A stretch of DNA of 64,000 nucleotides from Halomarinibacterium sp041392125 (GTDB lineage Bacteria; Bacteroidota; Bacteroidia; Flavobacteriales; Flavobacteriaceae): positions 124,001-188,000 of the forward strand of contig JAWKMR010000003.1 of the NCBI GenBank assembly GCA_041392125.1, in the 5' to 3' direction. The notes below the pieces were generated by a model. It saw only the letters and a list, made by a program, of their open reading frames with translations, was not told the origin of the DNA and did not search any database. The translations under genes were made by a program, and so were the position numbers. Within the stretch, counting starts at the first letter, position 1, and each line of letters starts with the position of its first letter. Below are positions 8,701 through 16,271 of this stretch, piece by piece.

Positions 8701-9336
8701 TTATAATCCAGATTTTTTCGGTTCTGCTTCAGATAATTTTAAGGGGATTAAATCCTGAACTGCTTGTAGCTCTTCTTGTATTTTATCTGCTTGAGCACCG
8801 GTGATATCTCCTTCATCAATAGCCTTTTTCATTTCAACAAAACTTCTTTGTCTATTAGGATACAAACGCTTGTATTCTCTATCTCTTAAAAAATTATAAG
8901 CAGCCACTAATTCATTTTGAACGGCAATATACATTTTATAAGAAGTCAGACGATCATTTTGAACTGAGATAACAGCCTTCTCAGGGTTATCTGATGATTC
9001 TGGCGATCTTTTTCCCTTACAAAAATTACAGTAATCCGCAGTTCCGGAAGGGGCACCACCATTATCAATAAAGTCGATAGCAGCTTGTCTCAAATCTTTA
9101 AGATCGGCAAGTTCTTCCTCCACCAAAAGTTGATCGTGCTTATTGATGTTAACAATAAACAAATTCTTTTGCTTAATGATTACATCTTCTGGTTGATCCT
9201 CTTGCTTTGGAGGCAATTGTCTGGCAATACCTTTATCTTTTTCAATAGTAGTGGTTACCAAGAAAAAGATAAGTAGTAGGAATGCTATGTCTGCCATAGA
9301 TCCTGCATTTATCTCGGGTGCTGATCTTCGTGCCAT
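8701..9336 (-). CDS. ExbD/TolR-family biopolymer transport protein with a CxxC loop
   Basis: This 211-residue ExbD homologue has the short cytoplasmic N-terminus and the membrane helix SMADIAFLLLIFFLV with the proton-relay Asp at residue 16. Its periplasmic domain is larger than the standard (about 140 residues) and contains an insertion around residues 92-115 with a CNFC motif (Cys103 and Cys106). A Cys pair in the periplasm could form a disulphide or bind a metal; that is inference. The gene overlaps the upstream membrane-protein gene by one base and precedes the second exbD by 11 bp. Confidence 0.88.
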   Translation of the reverse strand: MARRSAPEINAGSMADIAFLLLIFFLVTTTIEKDKGIARQLPPKQEDQPEDVIIKQKNLFIVNINKHDQLLVEEELADLKDLRQAAIDFIDNGGAPSGTADYCNFCKGKRSPESSDNPEKAVISVQNDRLTSYKMYIAVQNELVAAYNFLRDREYKRLYPNRQRSFVEMKKAIDEGDITGAQADKIQEELQAVQDLIPLKLSEAEPKKSGL

Positions 9337-9773
9337 TATTTTGCCACTCTTTTAAGTCCGCTTAAAATCATTGCACCTATAGCCAATAAAGCCAAGATAT
9401 AAAAGGTATTTAACCCTGTTCCAACCCATTTGGATGTGCTTTCAGTAACCGGTTGATTGTCAACAAGAGGCAATCCTTCAGTACTACCTGAAGCCATTAC
9501 ATAACCAATAAGCACAATCGCTAAAAAGGCTCCTACAGTAATTAGTGTCATTTTAATATTGCCGGAAAATACTCCTTTCAGTACGAATATTAAAACAGCA
9601 GCAAGTACTAAGCCGAATATTATGTAGGCAGTGTATAATGCGCCATTAACAGTTCCTCCACTTTCTCCTGCTATAATAGCTTTGTCTCCTGCACTAAGAA
9701 TCATAACAAAGAAAATGATTCCGACAACACTAAGGAGAAGTGCTATTATTTTAATTATTTTATGTAATCCCAT
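9336..9773 (-). CDS. Four-helix membrane protein of the ExbB/ExbD operon
   Basis: This 145-residue protein of unknown function has four hydrophobic helices (about 8-28, 46-66, 75-93, 122-140) and no catalytic motif. It lies between exbB and the first exbD, 18 bp after exbB and overlapping exbD by one base, so it is very likely made together with the stator. The position suggests an accessory or assembly subunit of the TonB-energising complex. That role is inference from context only. Confidence 0.8.
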   Translation of the reverse strand: MGLHKIIKIIALLLSVVGIIFFVMILSAGDKAIIAGESGGTVNGALYTAYIIFGLVLAAVLIFVLKGVFSGNIKMTLITVGAFLAIVLIGYVMASGSTEGLPLVDNQPVTESTSKWVGTGLNTFYILALLAIGAMILSGLKRVAK

Positions 9774-9791
9774 GATATGGTACGTTTAAAA

Positions 9792-10595
9792 TTATTTTTT
9801 GTTTTTGTAATCTACTAGCATATCTATTAATGTAATAGACGCATCTTCCATATTGTTAACAATGCTATCAATTTTAGCCACAATATAGTTGTAGAAAATT
9901 TGAAGGATAATAGCCACTACAAGACCAAATACGGTTGTTAAAAGGGCCACTTTAATACCTCCAGCAACTAATGATGGGTTCATATCTCCAGCTGCTTGAA
10001 TTTTATCAAATGCTTGAATCATCCCGATTACTGTTCCCATGAAACCTAGCATAGGAGCAAGAGCGATAAACAATGAAATCCAAGAAACATTCTTTTCTAG
10101 TTGTCCCATTTGCACACCACCATAAGAAACTACTGCTTTTTCAGCTGCATCAATACTTTCGTCTGCACGATCAAGACCTTGATAATAAATAGAAGCAACA
10201 GGACCTTTGGTATTTCTACATACTTCTTTGGCAGCTTCAATACCTCCACTGTTAAGAGCGTCTTCTACACTACTTGCTAATTTTGAAGTATTGGTGGTAG
10301 AAAGATTTAAATAGATAATTCTTTCAATAGCAATAGCTAATCCAAGAATCAAACAAAGGAGTACAATGCCCATAAATCCAGGACCTCCTTCAATAAAACG
10401 TTGTTTCAGTTCTTGATGGAATCCTTTGGACTCTGGTGCTGTGGAAGCTTCTTCATCCTGAATAAAAGTTACTGTAGCCGCTGACGTTAATGTTTGAACA
10501 TGAGTTGGTAATGATTGTACAGCAGTTGCGTTTACGTTGCTTGTGCCTGCAAAAACCAATGCGGCAATTGCTAGAATAGAAAATAATTTTTTCAT
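9792..10595 (-). CDS. MotA/TolQ/ExbB-family proton channel protein
   Basis: This 267-residue ExbB-type stator subunit has a cleavable-looking signal sequence (1-24, MKKLFSILAI onward) and a short periplasmic stretch. A first helix follows (GIVLLCLILGLAIAIERIIYL, about 75-95), then a cytoplasmic domain and two C-terminal helices. The TolQ/ExbB signature is the WISLFIALAPMLGFMGTVIGMI segment (about 173-194) and the following VALLTTVFGLVVAI. It is the first gene of the exbB-membrane protein-exbD-exbD operon. An N-terminal signal sequence is frequent in Bacteroidota ExbB proteins. Confidence 0.92.
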   Translation of the reverse strand: MKKLFSILAIAALVFAGTSNVNATAVQSLPTHVQTLTSAATVTFIQDEEASTAPESKGFHQELKQRFIEGGPGFMGIVLLCLILGLAIAIERIIYLNLSTTNTSKLASSVEDALNSGGIEAAKEVCRNTKGPVASIYYQGLDRADESIDAAEKAVVSYGGVQMGQLEKNVSWISLFIALAPMLGFMGTVIGMIQAFDKIQAAGDMNPSLVAGGIKVALLTTVFGLVVAIILQIFYNYIVAKIDSIVNNMEDASITLIDMLVDYKNKK

Positions 10596-10631
10596 TGCTA
10601 TCGACTTAAAGTTTGTTTTTAGTTAAAGGTT

Positions 10632-10639
10632 TAAAGATA
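10632..10639 (-). promoter_or_regulatory. Putative -7 element of the exbB operon
   Basis: On the - strand TATCTTTA matches TAnnTTTG at 7 of 8 positions, about 36 nt upstream of the exbB start. A CAAC (reverse of a degenerate TTTG) lies about 21 nt further up. Confidence 0.4.
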
Positions 10640-10774
10640 TAAAATTATTTAGTTAATCTGCAACAATTAATTCATGTAGTTGCGAATATACTCTTGGTTT
10701 ATAAAATATCAAGTTGGAATTCAAATGGTTTGTAACTTCGCGTTAGTTTTATAAAAATGTTCTGAAGCTTTTAC

Positions 10775-10802
10775 AAAAAAAACAGATTAGCCTCACTAAT
10801 CC
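10775..10802 (-). terminator. Terminator downstream of tRNA-Ser
   Basis: GATTAG (10785-10790) pairs with CTAATC (10796-10801). Read on the - strand the stem is followed by TG and eight T residues (complement of 10775-10782). It lies 54 bp after the tRNA 3' end and separates the tRNA from the exbB operon. Confidence 0.65.
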
Positions 10803-10855
10803 CTCAAAGGTATATTAGTTATAAAAATCGCTGCGCAATTTATATAATTTATTTG

Positions 10856-10943
10856 CAGAGAGGAAGGGATTCGAACCCTCGATACGCTTTTGGCGTATAC
10901 ACACTTTCCAGGCGTGCGCCTTCGACCACTCGGCCACCTCTCT
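10856..10943 (-). tRNA. tRNA-Ser (anticodon GGA)
   Basis: On the - strand the 88-nt cloverleaf starts AGAGAGG and ends CCTCTCT plus the discriminator G, giving a perfect 7-bp acceptor stem. The anticodon arm is CACGC-CTGGAAA-GTGTG with anticodon GGA (reads UCC/UCU). A long variable arm (TATACGCC...GGCG-type stem) and the T-loop GGTTCGAATCC confirm a class II tRNA-Ser. The CCA end is not encoded. It lies 70 bp after the asparaginase gene. Confidence 0.97.
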
Positions 10944-11013
10944 TTTTCCATTTTACATGGGAGGGCAAATATCAAAAAAAATTATAACTATTGAAATAAT
11001 TTATAGAGTTTCT

Positions 11014-12039
11014 TTAGGTCATTTCTCCGCAAATTGGTGTTTCAAAATGAGCTTTAAATATAGAGGGTTGTATTCCTTTCCCTAACAAAAACATCATCTT
11101 TCCCAAAGCTGCTTCGGTGGTTATATCTTTTCCCGAAATAACTCCTGCTTTCATTAACTGCGTACTGGTTTCATAGAGCCCCATGGTCACACTTCCGCCC
11201 GAGCATTGGGTAACATTTACCACCGGAATACCTTTCTTGATAATTTCTGAAAGGGCATTGGTAAGCCATGGCTCATTAGTTACGTTACCGCTTCCAAAGG
11301 TTTCCAAAATAACTCCTTTTACATCGTTCCAAGATAATAGGTGTGATAAGGTTTCTTTATGTAGTCCCGGAAACATTTTAATTAATAGGATATTCGTTTC
11401 CAAGTTTTTATGAACTTTTAATTCTTTTTGCTTTCCCTTTTTTAAAAAAACGTGGTCATTAAATACCAAATGGACACCACTTTCTGCTAAAGGCGAACAG
11501 TTAAGTGAGGCAAAAGCTTCAAAATGCTCTGCATTTATTTTAGTAGTTCGGTTGGCCCGATACAATTTATATTCAAAATACAAACACACTTCCTGAATTT
11601 TGGGCTTTCCATTTTCATGAACTGCAGCAATTTGAATGGAAGTAATTAAATTTTCTTTAGCATCGGTTCGTAAATCTCCAATAGGAAGTTGGGACCCTGT
11701 AAAAATTAAAGGTTTTGAAAGATTTTCTAGCATAAAACTCATAGCAGAAGCCGTATACGACATGGTGTCGCTTCCGTGAAGTACTACAAACCCGTCAAAA
11801 TCGTGGTAATTGTCCTCAATCATTTGGGCAAGAGCTACCCAGTATTCGGGCTTCATATTAGAACTGTCTATAGGTGTTTTAAAGCTTTGGGTAGTAATAT
11901 TGCAGTCCAAAAGACGGAGTTCGGGGATGTGTTTTAAAAGTTCGTCAAAATTGAAATTTTTTAAGGCACCTGTTTTAAAGTCCTTTATCATCCCAATAGT
12001 TCCGCCGGTATAAATAAGTAAAATACGAGGTTTGCCCAT
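11014..12039 (-). CDS. ansA: Type I L-asparaginase (cytoplasmic)
   Basis: Hydrolyses L-asparagine to aspartate and ammonia. The 341-residue protein carries the first catalytic signature IYTGGTIGM with the likely nucleophile Thr14, and the second signature VLHGSDTMSYTASAM with the D-T pair. There is no signal peptide, which fits the type I cytoplasmic form. The last third (GVILETFGSGN, GGSVTMGLYE) matches the dimer-interface domain. Its ATG overlaps the tatD stop by one base, so the two are coupled. The tRNA-Ser gene follows on the same strand. Confidence 0.93.
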   Translation of the reverse strand: MGKPRILLIYTGGTIGMIKDFKTGALKNFNFDELLKHIPELRLLDCNITTQSFKTPIDSSNMKPEYWVALAQMIEDNYHDFDGFVVLHGSDTMSYTASAMSFMLENLSKPLIFTGSQLPIGDLRTDAKENLITSIQIAAVHENGKPKIQEVCLYFEYKLYRANRTTKINAEHFEAFASLNCSPLAESGVHLVFNDHVFLKKGKQKELKVHKNLETNILLIKMFPGLHKETLSHLLSWNDVKGVILETFGSGNVTNEPWLTNALSEIIKKGIPVVNVTQCSGGSVTMGLYETSTQLMKAGVISGKDITTEAALGKMMFLLGKGIQPSIFKAHFETPICGEMT

Positions 12040-12803
12040 TATATATTGAATATTTCTTTTGAATTTTGAGTGGTTATTTTTGCTACTTCTTCTTCTGAAA
12101 TTTTGTAAATCGCAGCTACTTTTTTACACACCAAGTGTAAATAGCTACTTTCGTTCCGTTTTCCTCTGTAGGGTACGGGAGAAAGATAGGGTGCATCGGT
12201 TTCTAAAACAATATTTTGAATAGGGATGGAATTCAAAAACTGATCAATCTTTCCATTCTTAAAAGTAACTACACCACCTATTCCCAGTTTCATATTAAAA
12301 CTTATCGCTCTCAGTGCTTGTTCGTAGGTCCCTGTAAAGCAATGAAAAATTCCGAAGAGTTTTTCATCTTTTTCCGTTTCTAAAACGTCAAAAATTTCGT
12401 CAAATGCTTCCCTGCAATGAATCACAATGGGCAAACTATATTTTTTTGCTAACTGAATTTGTCTTTTAAAAGCGATTTTCTGAATTTCGAGCGTGGAGGT
12501 ATCCCAATACAAATCAATTCCTATTTCACCCACTGCATAAAATTTGCGTTTTTGAAATTTTCTTTCCACATGAGCCAATTCTTCTTCATAATTCTCTTTG
12601 ACCGAGGTAGGATGAAGTCCCATCATTAAAAAAATATGTTCGGGATATTCTTGTTCTAATTGATACATGGCCTTTGTGTAACTGGAGTCAATTGCCGGAA
12701 TAAAAAAACGATGGATTCCTTCTTCAAAAGCACGTTCCATAACGGCCTTTCGGTCTTCATTAAAAGCCTCACTGTACAGATGTGTGTGGGTATCGGTTAA
12801 CAT
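12039..12803 (-). CDS. TatD-family metal-dependent DNase
   Basis: This 254-residue amidohydrolase-fold nuclease has the metal-binding set of the TatD family: TDTHTHLY at the N-terminus, GEIGIDLYW, VIHCREAFD, FHCFTGT and the terminal ETDAPYLSP. TatD proteins act as 3'-5' exonucleases or AP-site nucleases in DNA repair and quality control. Length and motifs are complete. It is the first gene of a two-gene unit with asparaginase (one-base overlap) and is divergent from the retropepsin-like gene, with only 18 bp between their starts. Confidence 0.93.
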   Translation of the reverse strand: MLTDTHTHLYSEAFNEDRKAVMERAFEEGIHRFFIPAIDSSYTKAMYQLEQEYPEHIFLMMGLHPTSVKENYEEELAHVERKFQKRKFYAVGEIGIDLYWDTSTLEIQKIAFKRQIQLAKKYSLPIVIHCREAFDEIFDVLETEKDEKLFGIFHCFTGTYEQALRAISFNMKLGIGGVVTFKNGKIDQFLNSIPIQNIVLETDAPYLSPVPYRGKRNESSYLHLVCKKVAAIYKISEEEVAKITTQNSKEIFNI

Positions 12804-12821
12804 ACCTACAAAGCTACTATT

Positions 12822-13292
12822 TTGTTATCTATATTTACCAAAAAAACCATAGTGAGTTCCTTAAGAGAATATTTAACATCCCTTGGATTTGAAAGAATTG
12901 GTCTTAAAAAATTAAAAACAGGGCATTATAAATTTACTGTCATAATTAATGGTATTTCCGGGCAATTTATTTTGGATACCGGAGCTTCTACCAGTTGTAT
13001 TGGCATTATGGAAGCACCGCCATTTAACCTGATTACAGAAAAAAGTGAGGTAAAAGCGGCAGGTGCGGGTGCTGTAGATATGGAAACACTTGCTACCAAA
13101 AGTAATGCCCTTTCTATAGGTTCAATCGTATTGCATAACTGGCAATTTGTACTTTTTGATCTCGTTCATGTAAACCATGCACTTACCCAAGTAGATGAAG
13201 AAAAAGTAGATGGAATTATTGGTGCAGATATTTTAAAAAAACTTCACGCTGTAATTGATTACGGAAGAAATTGCGCCTATTTCAAAAAATAA
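12822..13292 (+). CDS. Retropepsin-like aspartic protease domain protein
   Basis: This 156-residue protein contains a single retropepsin-type half: FILDTGASTS (catalytic Asp52 in DTG) and the downstream IIGADIL strand-loop, preceded by a conserved HYKFTVIINGISG strand. Retropepsins act as homodimers, so one DTG per chain is expected. No signal peptide or membrane helix is evident, so it is probably cytoplasmic. The start is uncertain: TTG at 12822 gives the stated length, while GTG at 12852 would remove 10 residues and leave the domain whole. The substrate is unknown; processing of cellular proteins is only a guess. Confidence 0.8.
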   Translation: MLSIFTKKTIVSSLREYLTSLGFERIGLKKLKTGHYKFTVIINGISGQFILDTGASTSCIGIMEAPPFNLITEKSEVKAAGAGAVDMETLATKSNALSIGSIVLHNWQFVLFDLVHVNHALTQVDEEKVDGIIGADILKKLHAVIDYGRNCAYFKK

Positions 13293-13343
13293 AATAATAT
13301 CCTTTTTTTTAGTACATTTAACTACTCCCCAAAAAATTGCATC

Positions 13344-15371
13344 TTGAGAAAAAGCCTATTTTACTATACCTTCATTTTTGCTTTCCTGTTTTTGGGAACA
13401 AAGAGTTTTTCGCAGGATCTGGAATACTACAAAAAGATTTTTGAAAGCACTTCTGGGAAAGCTGAAAAGTTAGTTGCCTTAGATTCTATTCTTTCTATCG
13501 AAGGCAAAGAAGATATTGAAAAATTTATTGAAAACGCTGAACGATATATTGAATTGGCCAAAGAGATTGACAGCATTGAAGCCGCTGCAAAAAAAATGAT
13601 TGGGATAAGTTACACCTTAACTTCCATCACCAATCAACCCGAAAAAGTACGGAGAATGATTGATGAATTACTGGCAAGAAAATACAAAATCAATGACTCT
13701 TTTCTACTAGGAAGTTTGTATTTAAAAAGAGGTGGGGCCAATTACCGATTAGATTTGGAGGAAGCTACTAAAGATTACCAAAAAGCGATTGAAACATTTA
13801 CCGAAAAGGACTCTATTTATAAAGCCGATGCCTATTTGTTTAACGGCCAAGCTTATTCTAACCTCGGGAAATTTGTCCCTGCAGGAGAAAATTATAAAAA
13901 AGCCTATGAGTATTTTGAAGCTTTGAAAGATTACGAATATATGGTATTTGCCCAACAGGGAATTACTACGATGTACAGTATGAATGGTTTTTACGATAAA
14001 GCAAAAATTGAAAGAGACAAAAACATTCAAAAGTTGAAAGAACTGGGACTTGAAAAAAACATTCCGGTAATGTATTACAATCAAGCGCTGGATTATAAAA
14101 AAATGGGGAAGAAAAAATTAGAGATTGAATATCTTTTAAAAGCTTATGATTACTTAAAAAATGATTTGGAAAACAAGGTAGTTTTGGCAGATAGAACCTA
14201 TGTTTTCACAAAATTAATTGAATATTATATAGAAGAAGAAAATCTACCGGAGGCAAAAAAATATTTCGATATTGTTCAAAAAGCGCATGATCCTAGCACC
14301 AAAGATTTACTTTATATAAGTCACTACCACGAAATTTTAGCAAGCTATAATTTGGCATTAGGAAATTATGAACTCGCACAAAAATCGGCAGAAGAAAAAT
14401 GGAACGCAGCCAAGGCAATGAAATATGAAGAAGATATTATGACTTCGGAAGAACTGCTTTCAAAAATTTATGCGGCTAAGGGCGATTATAAAAGTGCTTT
14501 GGAGTATAAAAATTCTTCCGAGAAATTAAAAGATTCTCTTTATAATACCTCCACTGCAAATTCATTGGCATATTACCAAACATTGTATGAAACTGAAAAA
14601 AAGGAAAGCGAACTGTTAGCCAAAAATGTGAATATCCAACTTTTGGAAAAAGACAATCAAGCGGCCAGAAGAAGACTTCTCTTTATAAGTTTATCGCTCC
14701 TATTATTTTTTGGACTTGTGCTCCTATACCGAAATAGAATACAACTAAAAAGCAAAAAGCTTCTTCAGGAAAAATTCAGTCAGGAGTTACTGGTATCGCA
14801 AGAGGAAGAACGTAAGCGTATTTCAAAAGACCTCCACGACGGCCTTGGGCAACAGTTGTTATTAATTAAAAACAAAGTCGTTCAAAATAATGATTCGGAT
14901 ACCAAAACCTTGGTGGAGAATGCCATTGAAGAAGTAAGGGGAATTTCAAGAAATTTACATCCCTTTCAGTTGCAGGAGTTGGGGATTACAAAAGCTATTG
15001 AAATGACGCTATCGCAAATTGATGAAAATACTGCGCTATTTATCTCTTCAGAAATTGATAATATTGATCATATTTTTGACAAAAGACAGGAAGTAAATAT
15101 TTTCCGAATCATTCAAGAAGCCTTAAACAATATTATAAAGCACGCTAATGCCGAAGCCAGTAAAGTAACACTCAAAAGAAATAGCAACGCTGTTTTTTTA
15201 GAAATTAAGGACAATGGCATAGGGTTTGATTTTTCAGAAAAATACCAACACATAAAATCATTAGGGTTAAAAACCCTGTTAGAAAGAACCAAGTTTTTAA
15301 ACGGTCAAATGAAAGTAACCTCCAAGAAAAATCAGGGAACCGTACTGGAATTTAACTTCCCCATTGGATGA
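13344..15371 (+). CDS. TPR-containing sensor histidine kinase (HisKA_3 / NarL-partner type)
   Basis: The 675-residue sensor starts with a signal peptide (1-24), then a periplasmic array of tetratricopeptide-like helical repeats (about 30-420). A coiled linker, one membrane helix (about 443-462), a HisKA_3 dimerisation domain (EEERKRISKDLHDGLGQQ, phospho-acceptor His498) and a HATPase_c domain (DNGIGFDF, GLKTLLER) follow. The start is TTG at 13344, chosen because it begins the signal peptide. The stop overlaps the ATG of the response regulator by 4 bp, so the pair is coupled. The signal sensed is unknown. This architecture is common in Bacteroidota. Confidence 0.92.
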   Translation: MRKSLFYYTFIFAFLFLGTKSFSQDLEYYKKIFESTSGKAEKLVALDSILSIEGKEDIEKFIENAERYIELAKEIDSIEAAAKKMIGISYTLTSITNQPEKVRRMIDELLARKYKINDSFLLGSLYLKRGGANYRLDLEEATKDYQKAIETFTEKDSIYKADAYLFNGQAYSNLGKFVPAGENYKKAYEYFEALKDYEYMVFAQQGITTMYSMNGFYDKAKIERDKNIQKLKELGLEKNIPVMYYNQALDYKKMGKKKLEIEYLLKAYDYLKNDLENKVVLADRTYVFTKLIEYYIEEENLPEAKKYFDIVQKAHDPSTKDLLYISHYHEILASYNLALGNYELAQKSAEEKWNAAKAMKYEEDIMTSEELLSKIYAAKGDYKSALEYKNSSEKLKDSLYNTSTANSLAYYQTLYETEKKESELLAKNVNIQLLEKDNQAARRRLLFISLSLLLFFGLVLLYRNRIQLKSKKLLQEKFSQELLVSQEEERKRISKDLHDGLGQQLLLIKNKVVQNNDSDTKTLVENAIEEVRGISRNLHPFQLQELGITKAIEMTLSQIDENTALFISSEIDNIDHIFDKRQEVNIFRIIQEALNNIIKHANAEASKVTLKRNSNAVFLEIKDNGIGFDFSEKYQHIKSLGLKTLLERTKFLNGQMKVTSKKNQGTVLEFNFPIG

Positions 15372-16000
15372 AGAACGAATCTATTATCATAGCAGATGAC
15401 CATCCTCTTTTATTAAAAGGACTTAGTGATTTTCTTTTGGAAAAAGGGTATAATGTAATAGGAAGTGGTAATAATGGCCGAGAAGCTTTTAATTTAATTA
15501 CCAAATTACAACCCGATATTGCCATTCTTGATATTCAGATGCCCTTTATGTCCGGGCTTGAAATTGCCAGAAAATGCAATACTAATGCGCTACAAACCAA
15601 GATCATCCTTATTACTTTCCATAAAGAAAAGCAACTCTACAACGAAGCCATAGCCCTTAACATTTACGGATATATTTTAAAAGAATTTGCCCTAGAAGAA
15701 ATTGAAAATTGTTTAAAAACCGTTGCGGAAGGAAATCCTTTCTTTAGCCCGAAAATAAGTGAATTGTTGGGGGTTAATTCTGAACAACAAAGTTTATTGA
15801 AAATTCTAACTCCTTCTGAAAAGAAAATCCTAAAGCTTATTGCTATGGATAAAACTAATAAGGAAATTGCCTCCCATCTTTTTATTTCTTACAGAACTGT
15901 TGAAAAACACAGAAGCAATATCATTACCAAATTAGAGCTCGAACATAAAACAAATAGCCTTCTAATTTGGGCGAAAGAACATCAAGAAGAACTTCAATAG
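15368..16000 (+). CDS. LuxR/NarL-family response regulator
   Basis: The 210-residue protein has a receiver domain (residues 4-120) with the acidic pair AD-DH at the start, phospho-acceptor Asp55 in AILDIQMPFMSG, and a conserved Lys late in the domain (GYILKEF). A C-terminal LuxR-type helix-turn-helix follows (about 145-205: LTPSEKKILKLIA, NKEIASHLFISYRTVEKHRSNI). It overlaps the histidine kinase gene by 4 bp, making a clear cognate pair. Two palindromes and a small membrane-protein gene lie immediately downstream and are plausible targets. Confidence 0.95.
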   Translation: MKNESIIIADDHPLLLKGLSDFLLEKGYNVIGSGNNGREAFNLITKLQPDIAILDIQMPFMSGLEIARKCNTNALQTKIILITFHKEKQLYNEAIALNIYGYILKEFALEEIENCLKTVAEGNPFFSPKISELLGVNSEQQSLLKILTPSEKKILKLIAMDKTNKEIASHLFISYRTVEKHRSNIITKLELEHKTNSLLIWAKEHQEELQ

Positions 16001-16005
16001 TAAAT

Positions 16006-16021
16006 TACGTGTTTCCACGTA
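16006..16021. promoter_or_regulatory. Inverted repeat TACGTG-TTTC-CACGTA, candidate operator
   Basis: A perfect 6-bp inverted repeat with a 4-bp spacer starts 6 bp after the response-regulator stop. Two further A/T pairs flank it. Its size and symmetry fit a dimeric LuxR-type regulator. It has no T-run, so it is not a terminator. Operator function is inferred. Confidence 0.45.
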
Positions 16022-16031
16022 TTTATTTTTA

Positions 16032-16044
16032 GGTATAAAATACC
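16032..16044. promoter_or_regulatory. Inverted repeat GGTAT-AAA-ATACC
   Basis: A second perfect inverted repeat (5 bp arms, 3-bp spacer; flanking A and C do not pair) lies 10 bp after the first and 28 bp before the small ORF. It could be a second operator half or overlap a promoter. Confidence 0.35.
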
Positions 16045-16071
16045 CAATTTTACCATTGCAAATTAAACAGT

Positions 16072-16188
16072 ATGGATTTGGACTTAAAAGTTAAGAAAGA
16101 AGGAAAGAAAAGACTTGCCATTTTTGTTATTTCAGTCCTTATTATTGCCATTGTACTCATGAACATAGTTAATTACGTAGTTTCATAA
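16072..16188 (+). CDS. 38-residue single-helix membrane protein
   Basis: This short reading frame starts at ATG 16072 and encodes MDLDLKVKKEGKKRL followed by one hydrophobic helix (about 16-32) and a short tail NYVVS. The strongly basic N-terminus predicts N-in topology. It lies between the two-component operon and a strong terminator, behind two palindromes, in a gap that otherwise contains nothing. The ATG start, helix and context support a real gene, but there is no recognised family and no comparative evidence, so this is tentative. Confidence 0.55.
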   Translation: MDLDLKVKKEGKKRLAIFVISVLIIAIVLMNIVNYVVS

Positions 16189-16220
16189 ATAGGTTTATAT
16201 TTTCAATTAACTAACCAAAT

Positions 16221-16249
16221 AAAAAGCCCCGTATCATGCGGGGCTTTTT
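16221..16249. terminator. Bidirectional terminator
   Basis: AAAAAGCCCCG (16221-16231) pairs perfectly with CGGGGCTTTTT (16239-16249) around a 7-nt loop. It has T-runs in both directions, so it serves the small + strand gene and sucB, which converge here. Confidence 0.9.
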
Positions 16250-16271
16250 AATTTTTAAATGATGTATCTTT

